From positions 310,001 to 374,000 of the forward strand of contig JAODTK010005657.1 in the NCBI GenBank assembly GCA_026419785.1: a DNA stretch of 64,000 nt, given 5' to 3'. Below are positions 1-12,089 of this stretch, piece after piece. Source of the DNA: Sclerodactyla briareus (taxonomy: Eukaryota; Echinodermata; Holothuroidea; Dendrochirotida; Sclerodactylidae). The position numbers and the translations under genes were made by a program. Numbering within the stretch: the first letter of the stretch is position 1; every line of letters starts with the position of its first letter. Under the pieces are notes generated by a model. The model saw only the letters and a list, made by a program, of their open reading frames with translations. It did no database searches and was not told where the DNA came from.

Positions 1-649
1 AGATGTTCTTCAAATGAAGTTTGGTCTTCTAACCGACTATAAAAAATGGTGGAACTGAACATTTCAGCGCCATTTTTAAACGTGAAAATGAAAGGCCCGG
101 GTGAGAAGAAAGGTTAAAATGTTTGGCAATAACGATCTATGGCGGGGATAGAAATCCATTTTCAGTGCCATGCAGCCTAAAAACACTGGGAAGGGCCATT
201 ACTGCCACCTGGGGGCTTACAAAACCAAAACCAATGGTGGCGCTCCGCCTTAGATAGTGCACTAATCCCACCCTACTTAAAACTGAATGTGCCACCCCCA
301 TGCCCCAGAAATAGACGGACAAAAAAACACTACTTTAGAGCAACTAAAGCCATTGTGAGTACCAGCTTTGTAGATCTAGGAGGTATTTTGATTGAAAATC
401 CTGAGCTGGCCTCGTGCATTCGCTGTGACACGGCATTCGAATCAACGCCGATTTTCCTCCATATATGAAGACTGGTTAGTCGGCAAAACTCAGCATGTAG
501 GCGGCAAATCAGGATGGTGCCGGCAAAAAAAATAGGGGGTAAACCTCCCCAAAAAGAATGTTGCGTCTGGCGACTACCCTGCTGTGGGGGGGGGGGGGGA
601 GTGGGAATGTTCAGAAGTATATCGAAGGTGGCATGGACTGTTCTGTCGT
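1..649. other. No gene seen
   Basis: I see no coding signal, RNA gene or clear repeat boundary in this stretch. A run of about 13 G lies near 587-599. Short open frames on both strands do not read like protein and have no convincing splice sites. Confidence 0.4.
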
Positions 650-1150
650 TTTATCACCATCGTTCGCATGTCGCCACACGTGTGAGTATCACTGTGTCAC
701 CAAATGTTGAGGGTTTTTTCGTCCTCCTATTGATCAAATTGACAGCGAAACAAAGTACTGACAGCCGGAATCCTGAATTATGGGACATTGAGTACCTATT
801 CAACCGGCTGTACCTTTGACCCAGGATCCTGAATATGATTGCTATTGTCGCTACATGTGTGGATACCACTGTGTCACCAAAGGTTAGGGGTTTTTGCTTT
901 CTCCCAACTAAGCAAATTGACAGGCGAAACAAAGTACTGTCAGGCAGCGAATCCTAAAGTATTTGATATATTGATATTGATATTTATTTTGTTCTCACAA
1001 AAGCATATTACAATGTGAAGGAAGTCTCCTACAAAAGCTTATGGATAGCTTAAACCCCAAGCGGGAAGACTCCGGTAAGAGAGAGAGGAGAAGTAGTAAA
1101 TAGGAATATTACCTATTCAAACTGCTTCACCTTTGGCCCATATGCTTTGT
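650..1150. repeat. Short tandem duplication, ~180-bp unit
   Basis: A segment starting near 658 recurs near 838. Both copies share the blocks CACTGTGTCACCAAA, GGGTTTTT and AAACAAAGTACTG followed by an AATCCT motif. The intervening block (ACCTATTCAACCGGCTG near 795) has a diverged relative near 1112. The copies differ by many substitutions and indels, so the duplication is old or the array is degraded. Open frames here are shadows of the repeat. Confidence 0.6.
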
Positions 1151-1879
1151 AGGGTTTTCACTTCCCAGGGACGATCATCGTGCACTTACTACAATATCCC
1201 ACTGCAGGTCTCACGAGGATTTTTCATAGTGGTGGCATGAGTGATCACGCCACAGTCTTAGGGGACCGAGGGCGTCTAAGGGGGCCGGGGAGGGTGGTTC
1301 GAAATTTTTGCTACCGAAGTAGGGCGGGATGCAAAATGTGTATATGTGACCAATTCCGGAAGCCATGTGTGAACGATATTTCAGCTCCGTTTTTCGACTT
1401 CGGGAAATAATTTATGATTGACATACGTTGTGAACTTGTTATGCTCTATACTATATCAATATCATATGGCTATGGGGACGAGTTTTCATCGTGGCGACAT
1501 GCAAACGTCATTGTGGTTTCGTCAGTGCCTTTTCAAGTTGATACGCGACCTACAATCGTTAATACGTGTTAATTCGTGATGACGTTCGTCATAAAACGAA
1601 GAAATAGTGATCTTTCAATGGACCATGAAAGCATATCTCTCTTCCCTTCACGCCCCGCATATCGCCGCAGAAGAACCTCAACACACTCGTACGCCTATTA
1701 AGGTCCATGTGCTATATATTTCCTAGGGTGATAGGGCAAGAAATTAACAGATGGTGGCGCTGTTGCGAAAACTCTCAAATATAAAACGACCTTTATGACT
1801 AAGGGTGGAACGCTCATGAATTATATGAACATTACACACAACACGCGTTCATTAATCCCCCAACACTGATAGTGTTCGG
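1151..1879. other. No gene seen
   Basis: Unannotated stretch with no recognisable exon, RNA gene or repeat structure that I could delimit. Confidence 0.35.
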
Positions 1880-2700
1880 TATATTATGGTTTTGACCGTG
1901 TGTGCCCGCCGTCTCCATCCGCCGCCGCCGTCCTCGCCGTCCGCCCCCGCCGGACACTTTAGGCATTTAGCGCTCTCATTCTTTAACAATTATCCGATTG
2001 ACACAAAACTTGGTACACAGTCGTATGAGGGTACCATCTCGGATACGTTCGAAAATGGCTATATCGTATATTTGCTGGCCCCTCTATTTTTGCAAGGTTT
2101 CCTTCCGCACCAAATTTTCAAATTTGTGCGATTTACACGAACTGTGGTAAAAAGTGGGGGTAGTTTGTTGGAGCCAAAAAACATGGCGACAATTTCACGG
2201 TCATCCGAGGTCTAAGTTTGCATTTCTTTGGCCAGTAGCCTACTTAGCATAATGGTATGTGATATTCAAACTTCATTGGATTTTCATGAAACTTGGTGAA
2301 ATGGCCAACTAATCAGTGTCGATAGAATTTTCCTAATGTGGCCGAGTCACTGGAGGTCATCTTGCATGCTAAATGTTGCATAATATTGGCCCAATTAGCA
2401 AATAGGCAAATTTATAACTTGGTTGGATTCTCACGAAACTTGGTGCGTAGACCTTCCCGTAACAGTCCCGATAACTTTATATTCAATGGCGTTGAAATCA
2501 CTGAAGTTCATTATGTTGTTTAATTTACATATTCGTTGCATAATTAGAATAATTAATGCAATTATTTTCTCATCTCAACTTTTAGGGATTTTGACGAAAC
2601 TTTGTGAATAGGACCTATACCAGTCCTGATAAAACTTATTCAATAGCTCAAATACTGAGGGGAAATTTTGGTGGGACTAATTTTGCATATTAGTTATCCT
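1880..2700. repeat. Dispersed repeat with GCC-rich head
   Basis: It opens with a GCC-rich stretch (about 1915-1950), then a block containing CAATTATCCGATTGACAC and GGTACACAGTC. After that come several ~165-bp subunits with the theme TTTCATGAAACTTGGTG and TTGCATAAT. The same order (GCC run, then CAATTATCAATTGACACGAA) recurs at 17540-18020. The subunit theme recurs at 15080-15400 and near 32480-32760. No enzyme-coding frame was found in it. Confidence 0.6.
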
Positions 2701-4385
2701 GATCAGTCAAAATGATGAGTTTCATCCTTTTTTTCGCATAACATTGGAACATGTTAATTGGATGCAATCTGCCTTATGGAGTGAATGCATCACATGGAGG
2801 TAACAATTTTCTTAAAAAACCTGTCCATGTCATTGAAGGTCATTAAAGGTCACTTAGGTCAAAAAATCAAAAACTGAGTTTTAGTACTTTGCCCCGTCAT
2901 AGCACTAGGTGTGTCCATCAGAATGCAAAATGCTCCTAGCTGTGGATGTATCACATGTAGAGTAACAATTATCATAAAAACTGTCATATCATTAAAGGTC
3001 ATTCGAAGTCACTTAGGGGTCAAAAACTGTTTTTTGGCTATAATCGGAGAATTGAATATCTGCGAAGGCTGGATGGTTCACCATTGTGATATAATTGTTG
3101 ACCTGCATGTGTGTGACCTCTGACCTGAATTTGACCTCTGTCGGGTGGTCATGTGGTTAAAGGTCGAATCTTGAATAAATGTGCTTATTTAGGGAGTTAC
3201 GGGGCAAAAAAAATAGAAACTGGTTATTTTCGGATATGTGATAGAGCTTTGTGTGCTTTATGGAGGGAAAACAACTCCCGCTTCGATCGGACATTACTTT
3301 AAGTAGTTACAAGGGGTCAAAGTTCAAGTTTATACCTTTTTCGCAATAACATTGAACATGTTAATTGGAATGCAATATGCTTATAGGAGTGAATGCATCA
3401 CATGGAGTGTAACACTTTTCATAAAAAACCGCCATGTCATTGAAGGTCATTAAAGGTCACTTAGGGGTCAAAAACTGATTTTAGTACTTTTCCGGCAATA
3501 GCACTGGGTGTGTCCATCAGAATGCAAAATGCTCCTAGGAGTGGATGTATCACATGGAGATTAACAATTTCATAAAAACTGTTCCTATCAGAAAGGTCAT
3601 TCGAGGTCACTTAGGGGTCAAAAACTGTTTTTTGGCTATAATCGGAGATTGAATATCTGCGAAGGCTGGATGGTTCACCATTGTGATATAATTGTTGACC
3701 TGCATGTGTGTGACCTCTGACTGAATTTGACCTCTGTCGGGTGGTCATGTGGTTAAAGGTCGAATCTTGAATAAATGTGCTTATTTAGGGAGTACGGGCA
3801 AAAAAAATAGAAACTGGTTATTTTCGGATATGTGATAGAGCTTTGTGTGCTTTATGGAGGGAAAACAACTCCCGCTTCGATCGGACCACTTACTTTGGTA
3901 GTTACAAGGGGTCAAAGTTCAAGTTTATACCTTTTTCGCAATAACATTGGACATGTCATTGGAATGCAATATGCTTATAGGAGTGAATGCATCACATGGA
4001 GTGTAACACTTTTCATAAAAACCGCCATGTCATTGAAGGTCATTAAAGGTCACTTAGGGGTCAAAAACTGATTTTAGTACTTTTCCGGCAATAGCACTGG
4101 GTGTGTCCATCAGAATGCAAAATGCTCCTAGGAGTGGATGTATCACATGTAGAGTAACAATCTCCTAAAAAAATGTCATATCATTAAAGGTCATTCGAAG
4201 TCACTTAGGGGTCAAAAACTGTTTTTTGGCTATAATCGGAGAATTGAATATCTGCGAAGGCTGGATGGTTCACCATTGTGATATAATTGTTGACCTGCAT
4301 GTGTGTGACCTCTGACTGAATTTGACCTCTGTCGGGTGGTCATGTGGTTAAAGGTCGAATCTTGAATAAATGTGCTTATTAAGGA
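2700..4385. repeat. Tandem array, ~600-bp unit, about 2.7 copies
   Basis: The anchor ACATTG..CATG..ATTGG, followed by GAATGCATCACATGGAG, appears near 2740, 3350 and 3945, giving a period close to 600 bp. Within a unit, AGGTCA-type motifs lie about 150 bp apart (for example 3444, 3594, 3756, 3908, then 4037). The 600-bp unit is therefore built from four ~150-bp subunits. At 3444-3470 two AGGTCA copies are separated by 4 bp, then a GGGTCA follows after 5 bp. The array ends abruptly near 4385. A second array of the same family lies at 30885-33190. Confidence 0.85.
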
Positions 4386-5002
4386 CGCACCTTGTCGGGG
4401 CTGTAGGGGTGCCGCATACAAATTAACAAGTGCATTAATAGGCCTAATATGCTTCTTATGGACCTAACAACCTGAAACTACCATTAAATGAAGAAGGTTG
4501 TTTAAATATCCTGTCAGAAATTGGAAAAATAATCAGATCAATTCATAAAACAAATTAAAAGCTTGTGTGGGGTTCATTTAATTTAATACTTTGGTGTCCC
4601 CTTTACATATGAAACCCTGTAGTATCCAATTTTATGAGACCGGTGGAGTTGTATATATATTTTCAATGCAAAATAGTACTGTTGATCAGTTAGAAGAAGA
4701 ATCACACAAGAAAGATTCTTGAGTAGAAAATTGATTGAGCAATGGAGAAAAAAATGATTTTGGGCCTGAAAATATCATGTCCATAGTTGGCCCATTCTGA
4801 GTCAATATGAATGACCCATATACCTGTCACGTGTCGCCTAACAAGCTATAATGTATTCTTTCTACGAATATGTCCAGTTTCATGCTCACCCAAATTTCTT
4901 GAATAAGAGATGAGGGGATTATACGTGGCGGTTTACCGCCGACATTTTCAGGTATCTGTGATTTCGTTGCTGAGCCGTGCAGTACAACCAATTTCTCATC
5001 GT
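4386..5002. other. No gene seen
   Basis: AT-rich sequence between the ~600-bp array and the hairpin. No exon, RNA gene or element boundary recognised. Confidence 0.35.
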
Positions 5003-5033
5003 CCAGGGAAATGCTATAGTAGCATTTCCCTGG
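5003..5033. repeat. Perfect short hairpin
   Basis: CCAGGGAAATGCTA and its exact reverse complement are separated by 3 nt (TAG), forming a 14-bp perfect stem. Pairing does not continue outward, so the structure is far shorter than a microRNA precursor. Role unknown. Confidence 0.7.
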
Positions 5034-6619
5034 CCAGTCGTCTCTCAGATAGGGAGTGTGAAAAACCACTGACTCGGTCCGTAAGTGAGTACACGATGTG
5101 CGACGCAATCGCCTCATGTCTCACACCTATTACCTAACGCTTTGAAGGTCTGTGCTCCTAAATAACAAAACGATAATAGACCCCGTGAGCACCCCGGTCA
5201 GTTTACTCGCGCCAACAAATTAGGACGTAATTCCGACATAACTGTTTAGGTTTAGTGGAAAACGTTGATAATTTCTAGGAGAGTTACAGTTCTCGGATGT
5301 GTAAGGGGAGATAAGCGTGGTTTGGAGTAACCAGGGTATATCGAGAGGTCTGGGTTGTTGGATCGTTCACTATCTCCTTAAAGAAACAAACTGCAGGATA
5401 AATTATACAAGGAAGTTAGTATACTGGGTGGATGGAAAACTGTTCAACCCGGCGTTTATATGACTTTGAAGTCTGTGCATGTATATGTGCAAGATCGAAA
5501 TGCATCACATATGCAATAATAAATAATGTCCTACTAAACAACTCCGCGTTTGCGAAGAATCTTTTTCTTTGTTTCTAAAAAATTGCACACATTAATGCAC
5601 TTAAAGTCTATGGGAGAGGGTTGTTGTAGTGGGTTGGTAGGTTTGTTGATGGTTAATTTAACTTTAGTGACGAAAACGACACAGACCTTCTGCCGAAATG
5701 TTGGTATTTAACACATAAAAACAATGGAATACATAACAAACATAATTTCTGTATTGGTCCAACGGTTGACGCCATGAGTTATTGCGGCGCAACAGGGACG
5801 TCTTCATGTCTCTGCCATAATGGACCAAACTGCCGAAGGCCAATAACTCCACATAAGAACATCGCATTGAAATGAGGTTTGAACAGTAGGTTTAGGTTGC
5901 TTTCCCACGAAATGACCTTATTGTATCCAGGCTGCCGTTGTTCTAATAACACGCTGGGAAGCAAATAATCTGCAATCCTAACTAGACATGTGCAGGGCGG
6001 GTAACCGCCCGACGTGTATATCCCCGCAGAAACAGCCTTGTCGACCTCATTTAGAGAAATCACCATTTGACCTCCAGACATTGAAATGCCCTACATGTTT
6101 TCAGGACCAGTTGGTAGTCCACATTCCCACGTTTGTTTTAAATACAAACCATACAACGAAGTATGAAAATAGCATGAAGTCATGAACTGAACTTGACCTC
6201 CTGTGAACCTTGAATTGACCTGCATGTTGTTCAGGACTAACAATAAGTCCATATCCACAGAGTAAGAGAAAAAACGTAAGAAGAAAAATCGCGAAAAAAA
6301 AACACTAATTTGACATCTTGAGTGACCTTGAAAATTCACTGTCATGTTATCGGGACAAACGTCGGTCCCCACCCACAATGTTTCGTGTAAATCGGATCAA
6401 CCCACTATTTTCGTGTTAAAACCCGCGAAATAGAGGGCAGCAGGACAAGCAGTGTGCCCAGTTCGAACTCGTCCCGAAGATTTACTAGGGACGGGAACGT
6501 GTACTAAGTTTAAGGTCAATCGGATAAAGCGGTAAATATTTATTTGCGGCGGCGGAGACGGCGGCTACACTCCCAAACTATATCCCCGAACAACCTGGAA
6601 AGTGTTGCGTGTGGATTTA
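5034..6619. other. No gene seen; scattered repeat fragments
   Basis: No coding exon recognised. A ~20-bp block (GTACACG..GTG..GACGCAATC) near 5091 also occurs near 9449. A GGCGGCGGAGACGGCGG stretch at about 6545 is the reverse-orientation counterpart of the GCC-rich head seen at 1915 and 17575. Confidence 0.35.
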
Positions 6620-7165
6620 ATTGATATATAGTGCACTCATCCTCCATGATAGGTTTCTCAGTTCACTTCCTGAACGCCCCGAAAGTATACTTTCGATACC
6701 GTAACCTGATGAAATTTAAAACAATTGATGTAGGATGAGTTGTAAATTATCCATGTTACTCTGTGGTTCCAGGCATTTGGGATCAGATGTCATCAGTTTG
6801 CATGTTATCGCGTGCCCTGCACAATAGGGGTGTCTGTATATGGGACGTCATTAATTTGATATTTGGGCTTTTGTGTTGGAAGAACAAAACCTTTTTGGAA
6901 GGTCGGCGGTAATTTGAAAAAAAAAACCCGGATAGAATACACTACATAACACGTACACATTTAGGACGTTGGTTAAAAGCTGCAGTGAACGTTTACCAAC
7001 TAATTTTTCCAGTCAAATCATCGAGAATCGTGGCGCCATTTTGATTCTGCTTTCGAAGTCGTCGTTCAGCGGAGGTAGAGGAGGATAGACGCGCAATAGT
7101 AACAGAATTGTCTTTAAGAAAACCATTTCGACTGGAGGTTATATGTTATTTGGATTGGGGTCGGT
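6620..7165 (+). repeat. Direct repeat, copy 1
   Basis: This segment aligns with 9525-10460. Shared blocks in the same order include CTCAGTTCACTTCCTGAA, CTTTCGATACCGTAAC, GTAAATTATCCATGTTACT, GGGATCAGATGTCAT, ACACTACAT, CGTCGTTCAGCGGAG and AAAACCATTTCG. The two copies face the same way and flank about 2.4 kb. They could be diverged long terminal repeats or a segmental duplication. I found no primer-binding site, polypurine tract or reverse transcriptase between them. Confidence 0.65.
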
Positions 7166-7962
7166 TTCGTCTGAACCCTCAGAATGAATGTGAACACCAA
7201 TGGCTACGCAGACGCAAGGGAGGCGGAAGTATCCCCCCCCCCCACACTCTTCGAGTCAAAAAAATCTTTCAGTCTCGACAAATTAATACATAGTTCGTAT
7301 TTTGAAAATATGGAGTGGGTGTATTCAGGCGTATCACAGTGCCACCAAAAGGCATCTGAGGGCACCTGAAGACGCACATGTTTGTGCAGATGTCGAAACT
7401 CTCCCCTTAAACCAATCATGTCAAGATCGGATAAGAATTTATTTTCCAAACGGAAACAAAAAGTGCGTTCAGCGTAAGGCAGTAGTACGTATGTACAATG
7501 ACAAAAAAAAATCTTGAAGAACTCACATAGAAACAAATTTGATTACCCGGCTTCCTGCTATGTTAAAACCTAAATATTTCCAGGGAATATATCCACTGCT
7601 ATCTGCATGGGAAAAGGGGCGCTTAAAAACATAAAAAAGGTTGCTGTACTGTCTGTTGCTGTAAACGCCAAAGAGCACGCGTACCAACTGAAGTCTGATT
7701 GAAACCTCAAACTAAGCCATTACATCCGTGGCAACATTCTCATTTGACGCAAGACACCCACACGTGAATACACAACTATGGCAGTATGAGCTGGGATAAT
7801 TGTTTCGAGTTAATTAGGCTCCAACCGTCTCCATGGCATCTGCCATACACTGTACGTATACGAAGTATATAAAACCCCTCCCCCCAATAAAAAAAAAACA
7901 CAACTAGGTACCATATCTGCCTATTGGGGTATGAGTAATGAGGACTCTCTAAAGAATGAGGG
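7166..7962. other. No gene seen
   Basis: Sequence between the first direct-repeat copy and the hAT element. It has a run of C at about 7231 and no convincing exon. Confidence 0.35.
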
Positions 7963-8936
7963 CAGGGTGTCCAACCTTTTGCAGAGAAGGGCCACATGGA
8001 ATAATACTATGGGAGAGGGGGCCGCATGGACTCCATGTTTTTTTTTTTCATTTTCCGATGAAAACGATGAATGCCTAATGAAACACACTATGATCACTAC
8101 AGGCAGAGCGCACTAATTCATTTTCTTCCCGATAAAGCTGATGAATGGAATTCGGCAGAAATGAGCCCTTTTTGTCCCCTCCCATTGCATATCAGTCCCC
8201 GTGCCCACCACACAATTTGTTTAGCATATAATGGCTATTTACCTCACCCCATGGAGGGGGATAGGGGGAGGCTGTAGCAGTGCTCGCGCGTTCACAAAGA
8301 AAAAAATAACCACACATCAGGTCGGATTACCCATTTTGTTTTTTCAACATCTCTGTGAATTCAGTGCATGGGGCACAAGCGGTGCGGTGATATTTCAAAA
8401 TCACTGTGCACGTGCATTCTCGGATATCGCAGTTGTAGAGCAGCGGCAATTGTCAGTTTGCGTGCCAGAATAGTAAAATAGCCCACGCATTTTTTTTTTT
8501 TTTTTGATCTGAAACAGCCGAAAACTGTGGCACTCTGCATGCATATTACTGCAGATGAAACACAAAAGTGGCAACGCCGAATTTGAAAGTGAAAGTAAAT
8601 GTATGATAGCTAATGACACGCCTTTTGTGTATCGTACCAGCGGGTATATGACGTGGGTATTCGGTAGCTGCGCTATGTACCAGTATGTATCTTATAGGAC
8701 AGGCAGACATTCCACCATTTGAGACTAAGTATTGTAAATGCTCCTAATGGACAGAGAGAGTGTCACACGGAAATGATCTCTGTGTAGAAGGTTTAATTAT
8801 TAATTGCAGAAACGTCTTAGTGTGGTCGTGAGTCATGCGGTCTCAAATTTCATGCTGTTGAGCATATCTTGCGCGTCACAAGCCCCAAACCGGGCGGCCG
8901 CACTGTGGCCCGCGGGCCGTAGTTTGGACAACCCTG
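7963..8936. mobile_element. Non-autonomous hAT transposon
   Basis: The left end starts CAGGGTGTCCAACCTTTTGC and the right end, read in reverse, starts CAGGGTTGTCCAAACTACGG. Both continue into GGGCCACA-like sequence. This is the widespread hAT terminal pattern (CAGGG..GTCCAA..GGCC). The flanking 8-mers are AATGAGGG on the left and GTGTAGGG on the right. They agree at five of eight positions, consistent with an old 8-bp target-site duplication. The ~970-bp interior has no transposase-like frame, so mobility would have needed a transposase supplied elsewhere. It lies between the two direct repeats, so it may be nested in an older element. Confidence 0.85.
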
Positions 8937-9524
8937 GTGTAGGGCAAAAAACATAATATGGTGGCACTGTTAACAACTAACAATCTAAATAAGACGGCTC
9001 TGCAGCTCGAATTTAACCCCGAGTGTATCATATAAAGAACTATATGAACTGTATTATTGGTGAAAACTTCATGAATATCTATGAACAATACTCAACACGT
9101 TGTTCGTTATCTGGTTATACAAAGTCTTCAGGTTGCTGGAGCGATGAATACCGAATAATGAGAAAGAAGCGTTTATTACGGCATGTGAGAACGGTTGCAA
9201 TAAGACTAAGCAACCCTATTACGGCACTGAAAACGGACGGGGGACACATGCCTGAATTTGGCGCAAATGGCGATACTTTTTTTTTTCGTCCAACGATTTT
9301 ATTGGCGATCAACGAGATTTTCTCATATGTGGCTTGGAACATCGGTGGAACGAATAATGCCTTCTAGGTCGTTATTCCACTTAAGATTCACGTATCAGCA
9401 ACGAGTGGAGCCAGAATAATTTTTGGCGCATTCGGAGTAACATAGTACACGCTGTGTGACGCAATCCACCCAGTGTTTTTACGCCTCATTGCTTACATCC
9501 TAAATGATAATATGCAATCTTAAA

Positions 9525-10460
9525 TGTATATAGCGCCATCATTTTCTCACGATTGGGTTGCTCAGTTCACTTCCTGAAAACGCCCTGAAATTTTATACTT
9601 TCGATACCGTAACTTGAGAAGTAAAAACATGGATGTAGTCATAGTTGTAAATTATCCATGTTACTTTGTGGTTCCAAGGCATTTTGGGATCAGATGTCAT
9701 ATGCGAAAATTTTGTTAACACCACCACATGGGGATCTGATTATGGAGATGTTAATCATTTTTTAGGTTGGTTTTCGGGTTGGTAGTACGATTTTTTTGGA
9801 AGGTCAAACAGTAATTCTGGCAAAAAAAACCCGGAGGAATACACTACATGACATTAGTCAAGGGGTATACGCAATGATTCCAATTGACTTTAACACTGAA
9901 TTGGTCCGATTATCAGCCACCCAGGCGCCTCCACGAAGTTTTACCTCGAAAATCGCCTTACACTGCTGGTGCGAAGCTGAGAGTTCCATTTTTCAACGAT
10001 GTGCGTCCAATGTATCTCCACTCACTTTTCCAACAGACAATGGACGAGGGCCTATTTTAGTTCAGAATTTTTTAAACAGCAAAAAGATGACCAATTTCAT
10101 ATGAAATTTTCGAGTTTGTAGTCTGAATGAACAACCCCCTTTCAAATGAGGAAAGAGTCCAAAGAAAACCAGCATTCCCTCTCCACAAAGCAGAGATGTA
10201 CCCCCAAAAAAAATTATGGACTATTTTTTCGGCGGATGAAATCTTCAAGCTAATAGTACTCTGCCACATAAAGCATTATGTAGCCGAAGTTTACCAATTG
10301 TTCCAGTCCAAATTCATTCGATATCGAGCGCCCTTTGATATGGTTTCAAAGGGCCGTCGTTCAGCGGAGTTATCGGAATACGGCGATATACTGTATAGTA
10401 CCGGAATCGCCTAACGGAAAACCATTTCGGCTGGAGGGTATTATGAAATCATTATACGGA
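9525..10460 (+). repeat. Direct repeat, copy 2, with ~430-bp extra segment
   Basis: Same-orientation partner of 6620-7165. It matches from the CTCAGTTCACTTCCTGAA block (about 9569) to ACACTACAT (about 9842). It then carries about 430 bp absent from copy 1, and resumes matching at about 10290 through CGTCGTTCAGCGGAG and AAAACCATTTCGGCTGGAGG. The extra segment is either an insertion in this copy or a deletion from the other. No coding function recognised. Confidence 0.6.
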
Positions 10461-11799
10461 TTGGATTGTCCCTCAATCAACGTATGAAAATTGAGGGAAG
10501 AATAAGTCAAAACATGTCCATAGTATTTTTTTTTGGGTAGAATTTAAAAGGCATGCTGTCGGAAACACTTGTAAACCAAGAAATTGAACATTGAATACTC
10601 AGTTTCCCATGGATAAACTTATTTACACTGCACTATACAGATATCATCTTTTTATAATATAATGTTTCATTTGTTAGTGTGGCATGCAATTGTCAGTGGA
10701 CATGAATCTCTTCTGTGGTATTACTCCTGGACAGGAAACATGGTAAAGCGGCCAAGGAGCTCGGCGGCCTACGGTCGGGTCAAACTTGGTGGCGTCCTTC
10801 TGTCTCATGGAGAATGCGCCGGATTACGTAGCTTTCGGTTGCAAACGCTGCTGTGACTGAACAGCCTATTAAGGGCAGGCTCCGTAGCTGCTGAGACTAG
10901 ACTATATAGTGTAGCCTCGCGCCGGGTGTCGGTGGGAGCTAATGCTCCCAACGGGGGGGGGGGGGAGGGGGCTCTTCTATCCTTCACCACACTGCCCATC
11001 GAACCTGCGTTTCTTTTGCTTGCCTGAAACAAAACTACTTTCTAAGTCCCCCCCCCCCTCCCGTGTGAGTTATGGTCGACGCCACCGTCTTCATGATACG
11101 TTTAAAACGAAGGACGGATCTCCGCCGCATTCTTGCCAGTCACGCTGAGGTGTTGTGCGGGACACATTGTAGGCACGGTATCTGGAGAACCCGAGCATTC
11201 AGTCAGATTTATATTGCAATAAGGAAAGGAAGAACCCTAGGTTTGTAAAGGTTTCAGGGGCTCTCGGTTCGGAGGTTTGGGCACGATATCAGGGAGATGC
11301 GATCATTAATCAACCTAAAGGTCGAGAGTATAGGGTGGAAAAAATATGGGTGTAGACATAGAGATGCAGGGTGTAGATATGAAAGAGGAGAACCATGTTG
11401 TTTTGGTTACCAGTCATGTCGTTCAAGATAAGGAGAGACCAGAAGCCAAGAGCTCCAGTCATATGAGAGTCAGGTAGTGCTATAGGTCAGGGGAGGCTAA
11501 AAACGAAAACCCCCTCATGAACAAAAAACATTCGAAGATTGCAGGCATCAATAAACTCTAAATTGGACATGTAAGTTGCAGATTCTAAACGGTTGAAAAA
11601 CTTGACCAGTTGAGACCCCTACCCCAGCTCTAGAGGGGTCAGAGGGGGCACATCGGTAATAAGCTTGCTAAACAGTATTGGAGAATGAAGGACATTACCA
11701 AAGACACGTTTGAAATAGGCAGTAGGGGTGCAGAATAGAGAGGACAGACACCATCGTTTTGGGAAGTTGTCCATCAGCCTCCATTTCATATCATGCTTT
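10461..11799. other. No gene seen; G and C homopolymers
   Basis: There is a poly(G) tract at about 10953-10966 and a poly(C) tract at about 11049. Nothing here reads like a conserved protein or structured RNA. Confidence 0.35.
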
Positions 11800-12085
11800 C
11801 CAGCCACGAAGTACCCAAATGTAGTAATTTCTTGTATGAATGATATGAAAAAGAACTACAATTGCGAAACCAAATCCGTTTGATGAAAAAAGATAGGATT
11901 AGGTCAGGAATTTGTAATATTCGTGGAATAGGTCCCGTGGCGAAACAAGAGCAGTTGGCTTGCGCCGGTCGCATTGTTTTTCTTCTTAATTCCGCAGCTG
12001 TTCGCAACCTTTCTCCACGAAGAGGAATAATTGAGTGCTGTTATTGACTGACGTTCTTTGTAGTGAGGATCGAAAGATGTATGCA
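11800..12085 (+). repeat. Dispersed repeat, copy at 11.8 kb
   Basis: It matches 49335-49610 in the same orientation. Shared blocks include TCCAGCCACGAAG, ATTCGTGGAATAGGTCCC, TTGAGTGCTGT and TGACG..TTCT. The copies are clearly diverged. No terminal inverted repeats or coding domain were recognised, so the class is unknown. Confidence 0.6.
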
Positions 12086-12089
12086 TTTT

